A DNA stretch of 64,000 nt from Parafrankia irregularis (lineage in GTDB: Bacteria > Actinomycetota > Actinomycetes > Frankiales > Frankiaceae), in assembly GCF_001536285.1 (NCBI RefSeq), contig NZ_FAOZ01000003.1, positions 62,001-126,000 on the forward strand. The letters run 5' to 3'. Of the stretch, positions 43,530 to 52,344 are shown piece by piece; position 1 is the first letter of the stretch, and each line of letters starts with the position of its first letter. A program made the translations under genes and the position numbers. Under the pieces are notes generated by a model. The model worked only from the letters and a program-made list of their open reading frames with translations, was not told where the DNA came from and searched no databases.

Positions 43530-45020
43530 GTGAAGACGATCGGCCACTGGATCAACGGCACCGCCGCAGCCCCCTCGGACCCGAGCCGCCTGGGCCCGGT
43601 GTTCGACCCGGCCCGCGGGGTGCAGACCGCCGAGGTCACTCTCGCGTCACCGGCGGATGTCGACACCGCGGTCCGCGCGGCGGTGGAGGCGGCGCGCACC
43701 TGGGGCGCCTCCTCGCTCTCCCAGCGGGCGACGCTGCTGTTCCGGCTGCGTGAGCTGCTCGACGGCAGCCGGGACGAACTCGCCGCGGCCATCGCGGCCG
43801 AGCACGGCAAGGTCCACTCCGACGCGCTCGGCGAGGTCGCCCGAGGCATCGAATGCGTCGAGTTCGCCTGCGGCATCCCGCATCTGCTGAAGGGCGCGCA
43901 CAGCTCGGAGGTCTCCCGCGGGGTGGACGTCCACACCGAGCTGCACCCGGTCGGGGTGGTCGCGGGGATCACCCCGTTCAACTTCCCGGTCATGGTGCCG
44001 CTGTGGATGCTCTCGAACGCGATCGCCTGCGGCAACACGTTCGTTCTCAAGCCGTCGGAGAAGGACCCGTCGGCGTCGCTGCTGCTGGCCGATCTCGTCA
44101 CCCGGGCCGGTTTCCCCCCCGGCGTCTTCAACGTGCTCCAGGGTGACGCGGAGGCGGTTCGCGGCCTGCTGGCCCACCCGGACGTCGACGCGATCTCCTT
44201 CGTCGGCAGCACGCCGGTCGCCCGCAGCATCTACGAGACCGGCACCGCGGCGGGCAAGCGGGTGCAGGCTCTGGGCGGGGCGAAGAACCACATGGTCGTG
44301 CTGCCCGACGCCGACCTCGACGCGGCCGCCAACGCCGCCATCTCGGCCGGCTACGGGTCGGCGGGTGAGCGGTGCATGGCGATCTCGGTCGTCGTCGCCG
44401 TGGGCGACATCGGTGACAGGCTCGTCGAGGCGATCGCGGCCCGCATTCCGGACGTCGTCGTCGGTCCGGCTACGGACGAATCCTCGCAGATGGGCCCGCT
44501 GATCAGCGCGGAGCACCGTGACCGGGTCCGCTCGTACGTGCAGCGGGCGACCGACGAGGGTGCCCGTGTCGTCGTCGACGGCGAGACCGCCGGCCGCCCG
44601 GACGGATATTTCGTCGGATGCTCGCTGGTCGACGGGGTGAAGCCGGGAATGCGGGTCTACGACGACGAGATCTTCGGCCCCGTTCTCAGCGTCGTGCGGG
44701 TCGACACCTACGACGACGCCATCGCCCTGATCAATGACAACCAGTACGGCAACGGCGTCGCGCTGTTCACCCGCGACGGCGGCGCCGCCCGCCGGTTCAC
44801 CCGGCAGGTCGACGTCGGGATGATCGGCATCAACGTGCCGATCCCGGTCCCGGTGGCCTGGCATTCCTTCGGCGGCTGGAAGGCCTCCATCTTCGGCGAC
44901 GCGCCGATCTACGGCCCCGAGGGAATCCGCTTCTACACCCGCCCGAAGGTCGTCACCTCGCGGTGGCCCGAAACCGCCGCCGTCAGCGCCGTCGACCTGG
45001 TCTTCCCCGCCAACCGCTGA
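43530..45020 (+). CDS. mmsA: Methylmalonate-semialdehyde dehydrogenase, CoA-acylating
   Basis: A 496-residue aldehyde dehydrogenase of the MMSDH group, which turns methylmalonate semialdehyde into propionyl-CoA with CoA and NAD+. Typical segments are IGHWINGTAAA at the N-terminus, GITPFNFPVMVPLW, KPSEKDPSAS for cofactor binding, GGAKNHMVVLPDAD and the catalytic Cys in GSAGERCMAISV. The length is standard. The GTG start follows AGGAG at nine bases. MMSDH acts in valine, thymine and inositol breakdown. Here, next to a CoA-ester lyase and MaoC hydratase, it may handle methyl-branched fragments. Confidence 0.92.
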   Translation: MKTIGHWINGTAAAPSDPSRLGPVFDPARGVQTAEVTLASPADVDTAVRAAVEAARTWGASSLSQRATLLFRLRELLDGSRDELAAAIAAEHGKVHSDALGEVARGIECVEFACGIPHLLKGAHSSEVSRGVDVHTELHPVGVVAGITPFNFPVMVPLWMLSNAIACGNTFVLKPSEKDPSASLLLADLVTRAGFPPGVFNVLQGDAEAVRGLLAHPDVDAISFVGSTPVARSIYETGTAAGKRVQALGGAKNHMVVLPDADLDAAANAAISAGYGSAGERCMAISVVVAVGDIGDRLVEAIAARIPDVVVGPATDESSQMGPLISAEHRDRVRSYVQRATDEGARVVVDGETAGRPDGYFVGCSLVDGVKPGMRVYDDEIFGPVLSVVRVDTYDDAIALINDNQYGNGVALFTRDGGAARRFTRQVDVGMIGINVPIPVPVAWHSFGGWKASIFGDAPIYGPEGIRFYTRPKVVTSRWPETAAVSAVDLVFPANR

Positions 45021-45062
45021 CAACCGCTGGCCCACCTGCCGACGCGCCCACCAGAAACCGGT

Positions 45063-45094
45063 CGGCCGGCCGATCAGAGTCGATCGGCCGGCCG
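45063..45094. terminator. Bidirectional hairpin between convergent genes
   Basis: A 13-bp perfect stem (arms 45063-45075 and 45082-45094, cggccggccgatc) with a 6-base loop lies between the stops of the MMSDH and CoA-ester lyase genes. It could terminate transcription from both sides. Confidence 0.75.
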
Positions 45095-45152
45095 GCCTCC
45101 CCGTGTTTACCGGCTCGCGTTCCCGGCTCCCGCTTTCCCTGCTCCCGCGTTC

Positions 45153-45959
45153 CTACTGCGGCGCGCGGCGCAGGATCTGGCGGGCCTGCGCGACCAGCGG
45201 CGCGTCGATCATCTGGCCGTCGAGCAGGAACACCGCGCTGTCGGTGCTGCCCGCCACGACCTTCTCCGCCCAGGCGACCTCGTCCGCGGACGGGCGGAAC
45301 GCCTCACGCACCACCGCCGCCTGCGACGGATGAATGCAGGCCTTCGCCACGAAACCGGACGCGACCGCCTCGTCGGCCTCCGCCCGCAGCCCCACCGCGT
45401 CGGCGGTGTCGAGGAAGACCGTGTCGATCGCGGGCACACCGGCCACCGCGGCGTTGAGCAGCACCGTGGACTTGGCGTACCGCGCGACGTCGCGGTACCT
45501 CCCGTCCGCCAGCCGGCTCCCGCTGCCGCCGATCGAGGCCATCAGGTCCTCGGCGCCCCACATCACGCCCGCCAGGTTCGACGCCTGCACGATCTCCGGG
45601 GAGGCCAGCACCCCGCGGGCCGTCTCGCACAGCGCGACCACCTGGTACGGCGCCGCTTCCTCGACCTGGCGGGCGCTCTCCGCCTTGGCCAGCATGATCA
45701 CGCGATACTCGGTCCGCCCGAGGGCGCGGAGGTCCTCGTCGTAGTCGGCGGTGGTGCGCGGGTTGACCCGCACGATCACCCGCGACGGATCCACCGGGTG
45801 CTCGACGAGCGCCTCACGGGCCAGCGGCCGGCGCGCCGCGGAAACCGCGTCCTCAAGGTCGAGGATCACCGTCTCGGCGGCGGCCAGCGCCTTCTCGTAC
45901 CTGTCCGGCCGATCGGCGGGGCAGAACAGAAGGGATGCGCCCAGGGTCCACTCGGTCAC
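45153..45959 (-). CDS. CoA-ester lyase (HpcH/HpaI, CitE-like)
   Basis: A 268-residue TIM-barrel lyase of the CitE / beta-methylmalyl-CoA lyase group. LLFCPADRPDRYEKAL, ILDLEDAVSAARR (metal-binding Glu/Asp), VRVNPR and CIHPSQAAVV are the family motifs. Such enzymes split 3-hydroxy-acyl-CoA esters, for example malyl-CoA or citramalyl-CoA, into acetyl- or propionyl-CoA and a keto acid. The GTG start follows TTGGAG. It lies 50 bases downstream of the MaoC hydratase gene on the same strand, the pairing seen for mesaconyl-CoA hydration and methylmalyl-CoA cleavage. That exact role is an inference. Confidence 0.9.
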   Translation of the reverse strand: MTEWTLGASLLFCPADRPDRYEKALAAAETVILDLEDAVSAARRPLAREALVEHPVDPSRVIVRVNPRTTADYDEDLRALGRTEYRVIMLAKAESARQVEEAAPYQVVALCETARGVLASPEIVQASNLAGVMWGAEDLMASIGGSGSRLADGRYRDVARYAKSTVLLNAAVAGVPAIDTVFLDTADAVGLRAEADEAVASGFVAKACIHPSQAAVVREAFRPSADEVAWAEKVVAGSTDSAVFLLDGQMIDAPLVAQARQILRRAPQ

Positions 45960-46009
45960 GCTTTCTCCAACCTCGACAAGAACCGGCGAGAACTCATGCC
46001 CACCGGGAT

Positions 46010-46504
46010 TCAGCCCGCCGCATCCGAATCGGCCTCGCCGGCCGGAACCCGCAACATCAGCGCGGTGCGCTCGGCGAGCGCCACCAGCTCACCCTTCTGG
46101 TTCAGGGCCCGGTGCTGGAAGACGACGATTCCGTTCGTCGGCCGTGACCGGGAATCCCGCTTCGACAGCACCTCGGTCTCCGCGTAGAGCGTGTCGCCGG
46201 CGAAGACGGGGGCCGGGAAACGGATTTCACCGAACCCCAGATTCGCGACGGTGGTGCCCTGCGTGAGCTGCGCGACACTGAGCCCGACCAGGATGGAAAG
46301 GGTCATCATGCTGTTGACGAGACGCTCACCGAACTCCGTCGACGCACTGGCGGCGGCGTCCAGATGCAGGCTCTGCGGGTTCATCGTCAGCGTGGAGAAG
46401 AGGGTGTTGTCCGCCTCGCCGACCGTACGGCCCGGGCTGTGGGCGTAGACAACACCGGTCTGCAGTTCCTCGAAATAAAGCCCTCGCTGCTGAATTCGCT
46501 TCAC
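46010..46504 (-). CDS. MaoC-family acyl-CoA hydratase
   Basis: About 164 residues with a hotdog MaoC fold. The motif [18 protein letters not shown] (Asp/Asn) and [14 protein letters not shown] give the R-hydratase active site, followed by [23 protein letters not shown]. Its closest resemblance is to mesaconyl-CoA hydratase-like proteins. I chose GTG 46504 because it aligns with the usual family start, though GGAG is only two bases upstream; a GTG at 46543 would add 13 residues. It forms a unit with the CoA-ester lyase downstream. Together they could hydrate and split a branched dicarboxyl-CoA. Confidence 0.82.
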   Translation of the reverse strand: MKRIQQRGLYFEELQTGVVYAHSPGRTVGEADNTLFSTLTMNPQSLHLDAAASASTEFGERLVNSMMTLSILVGLSVAQLTQGTTVANLGFGEIRFPAPVFAGDTLYAETEVLSKRDSRSRPTNGIVVFQHRALNQKGELVALAERTALMLRVPAGEADSDAAG

Positions 46505-47061
46505 ATCTCCACCCGAATGTATCCGCCGTTTTCCCAGCCGCACAACATCCTGTACTGTACGGAGGAGGCAAGACGACTGTCAACGTTTACACCGACCCGT
46601 CGGCACGCGACCCGGCCGGACTCATATCAGTTTTTCCGGTGCCGGTCGAGCCGACCACCCTTCACGGTGGCCAATATCGCTTTTCGATGTCGGTCGTGAT
46701 GTCAGCCTGTATTCGAATTCCCGATCAGCCTGGAGGCCGCCACCCGCGAGCGTGGTCGGGGTGAAAGTCTGTGGCACAGATCCGCCACCCTTCGGGATCG
46801 CGGGGAGTTTGGCGGGATATGGTTACCACCCGCTCTCGCATGAGAACTATGAGTCGTTGGAGGGGTTTGGGGAGTGACAAGCGTGAAAGTTTTTGGTCGT
46901 CAGAACGACCAGGATCCTTCACGCTTGTCCGGTAGCGACACCAGACGCGGTTGCGGCCCGGCTCCGCCGGTTCGGTGACGGTGCCGGACAGGTCGAAGGA
47001 CCGGCCCTGCTCGGGAAACAGGTCGCGGCCGGCGGGACGGCACCGAAACCGACAATGACTC
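46505..47061. other. Intergenic region with hairpin element and unexplained frame
   Basis: 557 bases between the divergent MaoC and methyltransferase genes. It includes the dispersed hairpin copy B (46877-46928). A short plus-strand stretch at about 46740-46877 reads as plausible protein (GYGYHPLSHENYESLEGFGE, then stop) with AT-rich codons, but no start or ribosome site supports a gene. It may be the tail of a degraded gene. Confidence 0.4.
46877..46928. repeat. Long hairpin, copy B of a dispersed palindromic element
   Basis: Arms 46877-46900 and 46905-46928 pair over 24 bases with four mismatches and a 4-base loop; the outer 11 bases (acaagcgtgaa) pair exactly. It resembles copy A at 726-777 in the order caag, tgaag, tttggt. 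It is located upstream of the methyltransferase gene, where a terminator would make little sense. Confidence 0.6.
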
Positions 47062-47691
47062 GTGGCACGGACGGATGACTGCGGTACGTTCTGGGAGAAC
47101 CGCTACCGCGAGACGGAACGGATGTGGACGGGCGCTCCGAACGAGCTGCTGGTCCGCGAGATCGGCTCCGTCGGACCGACCACGGCCCTCGACCTGGGCT
47201 GCGGCGAGGGCGGCGACGCGGTCTGGCTGGCCGCGCGCGGCTGGCAGGTCACCGCGGTCGACATCGCGCCCACCGCGCTGGAGCGGGTGCGGGATGCCGC
47301 GCGGGCCGCCGGCGTCGCCGAACGCGTGACGCCGCTGTGCCGGGACCTGGCCTGTGGGCCGCCGTCCGGTGAGTTCGGGCTGGTCGTCGCGATGTTCCTG
47401 CACTCACCGGTCGGCATGCCGCGCGGCGAGGTGCTCCGCGCCGCGGCGCAGCGTGTCGCCACGGGCGGCACCCTCCTCGTGGTGGGCCATTCCGGTGCCC
47501 CGTCGTGGCAGCCCCGGACCAGCCCGCACACCCGCCTCACGACCCCCGACGACGTGCTCGCCGAGCTCGGCACGACGGTGCGGGGGTGGTCGGTGGACCT
47601 GCGGGAGATGTACGAGGCACCGATGTCCCGCCCGAACGGGCAGGTGGGTTTCCGGGTCGAGAACGCGCTGCGGCTGGGCCGCCCGGTCTGA
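47062..47691 (+). CDS. Class I SAM-dependent methyltransferase
   Basis: A 209-residue Rossmann-type methyltransferase. The opening FWENRYRETERMWTGAPN and SAM motif I (ALDLGCGEGGDAVWLA) resemble TehB-like and small-molecule methyltransferases; VTAVDIAPTALERVR is the acidic motif II. The C-terminal half is less conserved. The GTG start at 47062 has no ribosome site, so a leaderless transcript is possible. It stands alone, divergent from MaoC and convergent with the thiolase. The target could be a thiol, metalloid or small metabolite. Confidence 0.83.
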   Translation: MARTDDCGTFWENRYRETERMWTGAPNELLVREIGSVGPTTALDLGCGEGGDAVWLAARGWQVTAVDIAPTALERVRDAARAAGVAERVTPLCRDLACGPPSGEFGLVVAMFLHSPVGMPRGEVLRAAAQRVATGGTLLVVGHSGAPSWQPRTSPHTRLTTPDDVLAELGTTVRGWSVDLREMYEAPMSRPNGQVGFRVENALRLGRPV

Positions 47692-47703
47692 GACCGGGCG
47701 GCC
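47677..47703 (+). terminator. Hairpin embedding the methyltransferase stop codon
   Basis: ggccgcccggtct at 47677-47689 and agaccgggcggcc at 47691-47703 are exact complements with almost no loop, so about 12 pairs could form around the TGA stop. It probably terminates this gene, and perhaps the convergent thiolase unit. Confidence 0.6.
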
Positions 47704-47752
47704 GCGCCCGTCGCCGGGAGGCGGATCAGGCGGTTCGAGCGGTTCAGTCGCG

Positions 47753-48898
47753 TCAGGTGGTCACGATCGACACACCGGCCGTTCCCGGCGCGCCGTAGAG
47801 CTGGGCGTAGCCCACCCGGGGGTTGCCGGGGACCTGCCGCTCGCCGGCCTGGCCTCGGAGCTGCAGGACCAGCTCGTGGATCTGGCGCAGGCCGGAGGCA
47901 CCGACCGGCTCGCCGTTCGCGATCAGACCGCCGTCGGTGTTGACCGGCAGCCGACCGCCGATCTCGGTCGCGCCCTCGGCGAGGAGCTTCTCCTGCTCAC
48001 CGTCGGCGCAGAAGCCGTTCTCCGCCATGTGGATGATCTCGGCGCCGGAGTCGGTGTCCTGGACCTGGATGACGTCCACATCGCCCGGGGCGATCCCGGC
48101 CGCCTCGTAGGCCGCCCGGGAGGCGTAGACCGTCGGCGCCTCGGCGGGCTCGACCGCGGCCCAGGAGCTGTGCACCTCGTGGGCCCCGTAGGTACGGGTC
48201 CGCAGCACGCTCGCCCGCAGGTAGATCGGGTTCGACGTGTACCGGCGCGCGATGTCGGCCCGGCAGAGCACGACCGCGGCCGCCCCTTCGTCCGGGCTGC
48301 AGAACATGTACTTGGTGAGCGGGTAGTTCAGCATCGCGGAGGAGAGGATCTCCTCCTCCGAGATCGCCTTGCGGCGGAACGCGTTGGGGTTCAGCACACC
48401 GTTGCGGTAGTTCTTCGCGGCCACCCGCGCCAGCGTCTGGTGCGAGATCCCGTGGTCGTGCATGTAACGGTTGATCTTCATGCCGAAGAACTTCGTGGTG
48501 AGGAAATGGCCGATATCCCCGTACCACGGCGGAGCGCTGTAGTGGACCGGGTCCGCGGTGAAGGCGCCGAACGCGTGCTTGTCCATGCCGACGGCCACGC
48601 CGATGTCGTACTTGCCGAAACGGATGGCGTCGGCGGTGAGATCCAGTGCGGTCGCGGCGGTGGCGCAGCCGTTGTAGACGTCCATGAAGGGGATGCCGGT
48701 CAGCCCGAGCAGGCCGACGACCGCGTCGGGGTTGTCCACCTCGCAGCTGCCGCCGAAGGCGAACTGCACCTGCTTCCACTCCACGCCCGCGTCGGCCAGC
48801 GCGGACCGGATGGCCTCGGCCCCCATCTGGATAGCGGACTTGTCACCGAAACGCCCGAAGGGGTGGATGCCCACCCCGATGATCGCGACGTCCTCCAT
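47753..48898 (-). CDS. Thiolase-family protein (lipid-transfer/Ltp2-like)
   Basis: A 381-residue thiolase-superfamily protein of the SCP-x/Ltp2 branch. The first catalytic Cys is present in VYNGCATAATAL, and His-type segments appear as NTDGGLIANGEPVGASGLRQ. The C-terminal position where classical thiolases have a second Cys reads LYGAPGTAGVSIVTT and has none. Ltp2 relatives act as retro-aldolases on steroid side-chain CoA esters with a DUF35 partner, encoded one base upstream here. A retro-aldol or thiolysis role in side-chain shortening is therefore likely. Confidence 0.87.
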   Translation of the reverse strand: MEDVAIIGVGIHPFGRFGDKSAIQMGAEAIRSALADAGVEWKQVQFAFGGSCEVDNPDAVVGLLGLTGIPFMDVYNGCATAATALDLTADAIRFGKYDIGVAVGMDKHAFGAFTADPVHYSAPPWYGDIGHFLTTKFFGMKINRYMHDHGISHQTLARVAAKNYRNGVLNPNAFRRKAISEEEILSSAMLNYPLTKYMFCSPDEGAAAVVLCRADIARRYTSNPIYLRASVLRTRTYGAHEVHSSWAAVEPAEAPTVYASRAAYEAAGIAPGDVDVIQVQDTDSGAEIIHMAENGFCADGEQEKLLAEGATEIGGRLPVNTDGGLIANGEPVGASGLRQIHELVLQLRGQAGERQVPGNPRVGYAQLYGAPGTAGVSIVTT

Positions 48899-48899
48899 C

Positions 48900-49331
48900 T
48901 CAGTTTCCTTCCTCTGCCGGCGCGAACGCGTAGGACATCACCTGGGTGCCGTCGGAGTCGGTACGGAACGGGTAGATCACCAGCTCCAGCTTCATTCCGA
49001 AGCGGATCTGCTTGGGATCACTCACGGTCAGGCGGCCCTCGACGCGCACGTCGTCGCCGAGCTGCACCAGACCCATCCCGAACGGCTTGAAGGTCTGCGG
49101 GGTCTCACCGCTGGCGTAGGGCTCCTTCGGCAGGAAGTCCTGCGTCGTCCACGTCCACAGGGTTCCTTCCCGCGGCAGCAGGAGCTGCTCCATCTCCAGC
49201 TTTCCGCACCGCGGGCAGGAATCCTGGGCGGGAAAGGTCACCGCCGCGCAGCTCGCGCACCGCGCGCCGATGAGCTGTGGTTTCTCCGCGGGCCAGGTGA
49301 AGACGTCCGGAGCAAAGGGAACTTGGGCCAT
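48900..49331 (-). CDS. DUF35 OB-fold zinc-ribbon protein, thiolase partner
   Basis: A 143-residue protein. A zinc ribbon with CASC and CPRC (C-x2-C pairs) near residues 25-45 is followed by an OB fold ending PFGMGLVQLGDDVRVEGRL. DUF35 proteins bind acyl-CoA and form complexes with Ltp2-type thiolases or with acyl-CoA dehydratases. Its stop is one base from the thiolase ATG, which shows tight coupling and equal production. The start ATG at 49331 follows AGGAG at seven bases. Confidence 0.9.
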   Translation of the reverse strand: MAQVPFAPDVFTWPAEKPQLIGARCASCAAVTFPAQDSCPRCGKLEMEQLLLPREGTLWTWTTQDFLPKEPYASGETPQTFKPFGMGLVQLGDDVRVEGRLTVSDPKQIRFGMKLELVIYPFRTDSDGTQVMSYAFAPAEEGN

Positions 49332-50254
49332 CAGAACACTCCTAGCATCTCGACCAGCCCGTAACGTGGTCACCGGCTTTGCCCAGGTGAATGAATGAGT
49401 CTTTTCCGTCGTTCGACGCGAACGCGCGTCGCCCCTGACCGTGCGCCCTGAGCCGGAAAAGGCCGGTGGGAGCGGAACCGCGCCGCGCCGGAACGCGGCC
49501 GCCGGCGAAAGCGCACCGCCGACTCCCCTGCCAGACACCGCCCCTGCCCGCCTGGTGGTTGCGGCTGGCGCAGCACGGCCGGTACGGGGACGGCATGCAA
49601 CGGATTCCAACCCTCCGCGTGGTCAGCTTCGTTTCGCCGGACGACGGCGATCAGCAGCCGGCGAATGCCGGCGGCCTTCGGGTAGGAGGAGCATATGCGC
49701 ATCCGACCCGCACCCGCACGATAAGGATCTCCGCCGCGGGCGACGCCAATCCAGGCCGGACCAGGGCGGATGCCCCTGGCACGCCGCCGTGGTCCGGGCC
49801 AGCCCCGCGCAGGCCCCGCAGCGTCGTGACCATGCCGACATACCAGGCCACGCCAACCCGATTCTGTGCTTTCCGCCTGCAGAGAACGCCCCTCTCGGCC
49901 CGACGACCACGAGGCGCCGCCGGCAGCGGCGGATTCCGCCAGTCCCGGCGCCACCCCTGGCTTTCCACCGCCAAGGCCGGTCGCAACCCGCTGACCTGCA
50001 GAAATCCGTAGATACGGCCGAAAGTTCCTGATAGATTCGCAGATGCGGACCAAACCGTGGTACCGCGGGAGGAGGAACGGCGGTCGCCGACACCGCTGCG
50101 GTCCCCGACCGGCCCGCCGCCCGTCGCAGACCGGCCTGCCGGCCCGTCTCTCCCTCAGGTTTCGTCCGGAGCTGTGGAGTATGCGCGCCGTTCTCATCCC
50201 ACCCGCGCACACGGGTGCCACCAGCACGACCGAACCGGCCGACGTGGCCCACCC
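49332..50254. other. Long gene-free stretch
   Basis: About 920 bases between the divergent DUF35 and hydrolase genes. Several long open frames exist on both strands, but their translations are Arg/Gly/Pro-rich with no motif and no ribosome site. I see no RNA gene, insertion-sequence end or strong hairpin. It should hold two divergent promoters. Confidence 0.5.
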
Positions 50255-51325
50255 GTGAACCGCGCGACCACACAGCGCACATGGGAGAACGACCGGGTCC
50301 TGCTCGACCAGGCCTATTCGCCCGGCCTGTACGTACCCGACCTGGCCTACCACCTCGACGAGTACGCGGCGCGATCGGCGCTCGCCCGGCGGACCCTGCG
50401 CTGGGAGGAGATCTCCTACGGCCCGTCCTACGCCGAGGCCCTCCATTTCTTTCCCGCGGTGGCCGGCTCGACGTCGGCGGCCAGGTCGAGCGCGGTCCAC
50501 GCCTCGCGCGCGCCGTACTCGGCTCACCGCGGAGCCCCACTGATGATCTTCATACATGGCGGCTACTGGCGGGATCCGAGCCGCTGGGAGTCATCCTTCG
50601 CCGCCGCGGACTTCGTGCGCGCGGGCGCGGCCTTCGCGGCGCTCGGCTACGGCCCGGCGCCGGAGTTCCGGCTGGACGACATCGTGGCCCAGGTACGACG
50701 GGGCGTCCTGTGGCTCTATCGGCACGCGACCGAGCTCGGCGTCGACCCCGGCCAGATCTTTCTCGCCGGCGCCTCAGCCGGGGCCCAGCTGGCGGCGATG
50801 TGCCTGGTGGACCACTGGCTGCCGATCACGTTGCGGGTGCGCGACGTCATCCGGGGGGCCTGCCTGGTCAGCGGTGTGTACGAGCTGGAGACACTGCGGC
50901 ACTCGTACCTCGGGGAGGCGTTCGGCCTCAGCGCGGCGGAGGCCGCCCGCAACAGCCCGCTGCGCCACGTGTTCCGGGCGGCGAACCGCGCGCCCCGGGC
51001 ACACCAGCCCGGGGCGGGGCTTCCGCCACTCGTGCTCGCCAGTGGGGAGCGGGAGACCGCGGCCTTCGCCGCCCAGCACGGATGGTACGAGGCCGCACTG
51101 CGCCAGGCGGGCGCGCACGTGACCTCGCTGGTGGCCGCGGCGCGTCACCACTTCGACCTGCCGCTCGGCCTGGGAGACCCGGCCACGCCTCTGGGCCGGG
51201 CGACGCTGGCGCAGCTGAGGGTGGGGCCGGGACCGGAGCTCAGGTCGGGACCGGAGCTCCGGTCGGGGCCGGAGCTCGGGCCGGGGCCGAACCAGCGGTC
51301 GGCGGGTGTCATGCGCCGGCGGTGA
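50255..51325 (+). CDS. Alpha/beta hydrolase, kynurenine-formamidase-like
   Basis: A 356-residue hydrolase. The oxyanion motif FIHGGYWRDP and the elbow LAGASAGAQLAAM (nucleophile Ser in GASAG) match the KynB/esterase-D-like group, and a catalytic His is likely in AARHHFDLPLG. Kynurenine formamidases hydrolyse N-formyl amides; other members are esterases. The C-terminal ~35 residues carry three 18-bp repeats (51230-51283) encoding GPELRS-type hexapeptides, and look disordered. The GTG start at 50255 lacks a clear ribosome site. Its substrate is open. Confidence 0.8.
   Translation: MNRATTQRTWENDRVLLDQAYSPGLYVPDLAYHLDEYAARSALARRTLRWEEISYGPSYAEALHFFPAVAGSTSAARSSAVHASRAPYSAHRGAPLMIFIHGGYWRDPSRWESSFAAADFVRAGAAFAALGYGPAPEFRLDDIVAQVRRGVLWLYRHATELGVDPGQIFLAGASAGAQLAAMCLVDHWLPITLRVRDVIRGACLVSGVYELETLRHSYLGEAFGLSAAEAARNSPLRHVFRAANRAPRAHQPGAGLPPLVLASGERETAAFAAQHGWYEAALRQAGAHVTSLVAAARHHFDLPLGLGDPATPLGRATLAQLRVGPGPELRSGPELRSGPELGPGPNQRSAGVMRRR
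51230..51283 (+). repeat. 18-bp in-frame tandem repeat, three copies
   Basis: Units at 51230-51247, 51248-51265 and 51266-51283 (ggaccggagctcaggtcg and variants) encode repeated G-P-E-L-x-x hexapeptides near the C-terminus of the formamidase-like protein. The frame is preserved. Confidence 0.85.
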
Positions 51326-51481
51326 CCCACGGCCCGGCCGCATGACCAAAGTCGCTGAGCACTGCTGCTTGTGACCCACAGAGAGTGATTTCGTCGATTC
51401 GCCACGTATCTTCAGCCTAAATGGCGAAATATCCGCTTCGTTCAGTTTGCGGGCGGTTCCGGTCCAAGGAGGGGCTCGGCG

Positions 51482-52051
51482 GTGGCGGAGAAGATTGGTC
51501 CGGAGTTCGGTCCGTTGGCGGCTCTGGCCGGCGAATGGGAGGGCGACCAGGGCGTGGACGTCGCCTTCGGTAACGCCGAAGGCAAAATGATCACAACGCC
51601 GTTCCGGGAGAAGATGACGTTCAAGCCGTTCGGCCCGGTGAACAACGGCGCCCAGCAGCTCTACGGGCTGGATTATCACATGATCGCGTGGCCGCTCGGC
51701 AAGGACAAGGCGTTCCACACCGAGATCGGCTACTGGCTGTGGGACTCCGTGCTCGGCCACGTCATGCGCTGCTTCATGGTGCCCCGAGGCCAGGCACTGA
51801 TCGCCGCCGGCACCGCGGCTCCGGACGCGACCAGCTTCACGCTGCGCTCCGACCTCGGCTCCACCACCTACGGGATCCTCTCCAACCCCTACCTGGCCCG
51901 CGCGGCGAACACCACCGCCTACCAGGTGACCGTCACGGTCCGTCCGGACGGGTGCCTGGAGTACGAGGAGACCACGACGATCGACCACGCGCGGGTCGCC
52001 GACCCGGTCGCCCACACCGACCGCAACGTGCTGCGGAAGCTGTCCGCATAG
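51482..52051 (+). CDS. Nitrobindin-like / FABP-family heme-binding protein
   Basis: A 189-residue protein of the DUF1794/THAP4 C-terminal-like family, beta-barrels of the fatty-acid-binding-protein type; mycobacterial members bind heme and NO. The N-terminal LAALAGEWEGDQGVD is the family signature (G-x-W-x-G), and the barrel continues to EYEETTTIDH. A heme-ligating His is typical near the C-terminus, and HTDRN at about 178-182 may serve. The GTG start follows AAGGAGGGG. Possible roles are NO or peroxynitrite detoxification. Confidence 0.82.
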   Translation: MAEKIGPEFGPLAALAGEWEGDQGVDVAFGNAEGKMITTPFREKMTFKPFGPVNNGAQQLYGLDYHMIAWPLGKDKAFHTEIGYWLWDSVLGHVMRCFMVPRGQALIAAGTAAPDATSFTLRSDLGSTTYGILSNPYLARAANTTAYQVTVTVRPDGCLEYEETTTIDHARVADPVAHTDRNVLRKLSA

Positions 52052-52344
52052 GCCTGGGTATCTGACAACGGCGGCACCCGGGCCGACCGGGGCCGTGCCA
52101 TTTGAGCGTGGCCGGGAACTCACGACGGTTCCGCGCGCTCACCACGGCCCCGTCTCCCAGGTGCCCGCGCGACGTCCCTCGCCCACACCCATCGGCCGGG
52201 AGCGTCCCGGCCGGTATCCCGCTGATCCACGACGGACCCTCGCGACGCCACAGCCTGCTCCCGGCACTGACGACGTAGGCTTGAGGGCGTTTCCGACTTA
52301 ACCGGTCGGGTATTCGTGGATTATGTCGTCAGGGGATACCGCTC

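Noticed and set aside
46725-46922. A 65-codon minus-strand frame near hairpin B
   Set aside because: It runs through the hairpin element and has no ribosome site or similarity I recognise.
49623-50540. A 305-codon minus-strand frame in the 49-50 kb gap
   Set aside because: Arg/Gly/Pro-rich, no ribosome site or family motif, and it overlaps the start of a supported hydrolase gene.
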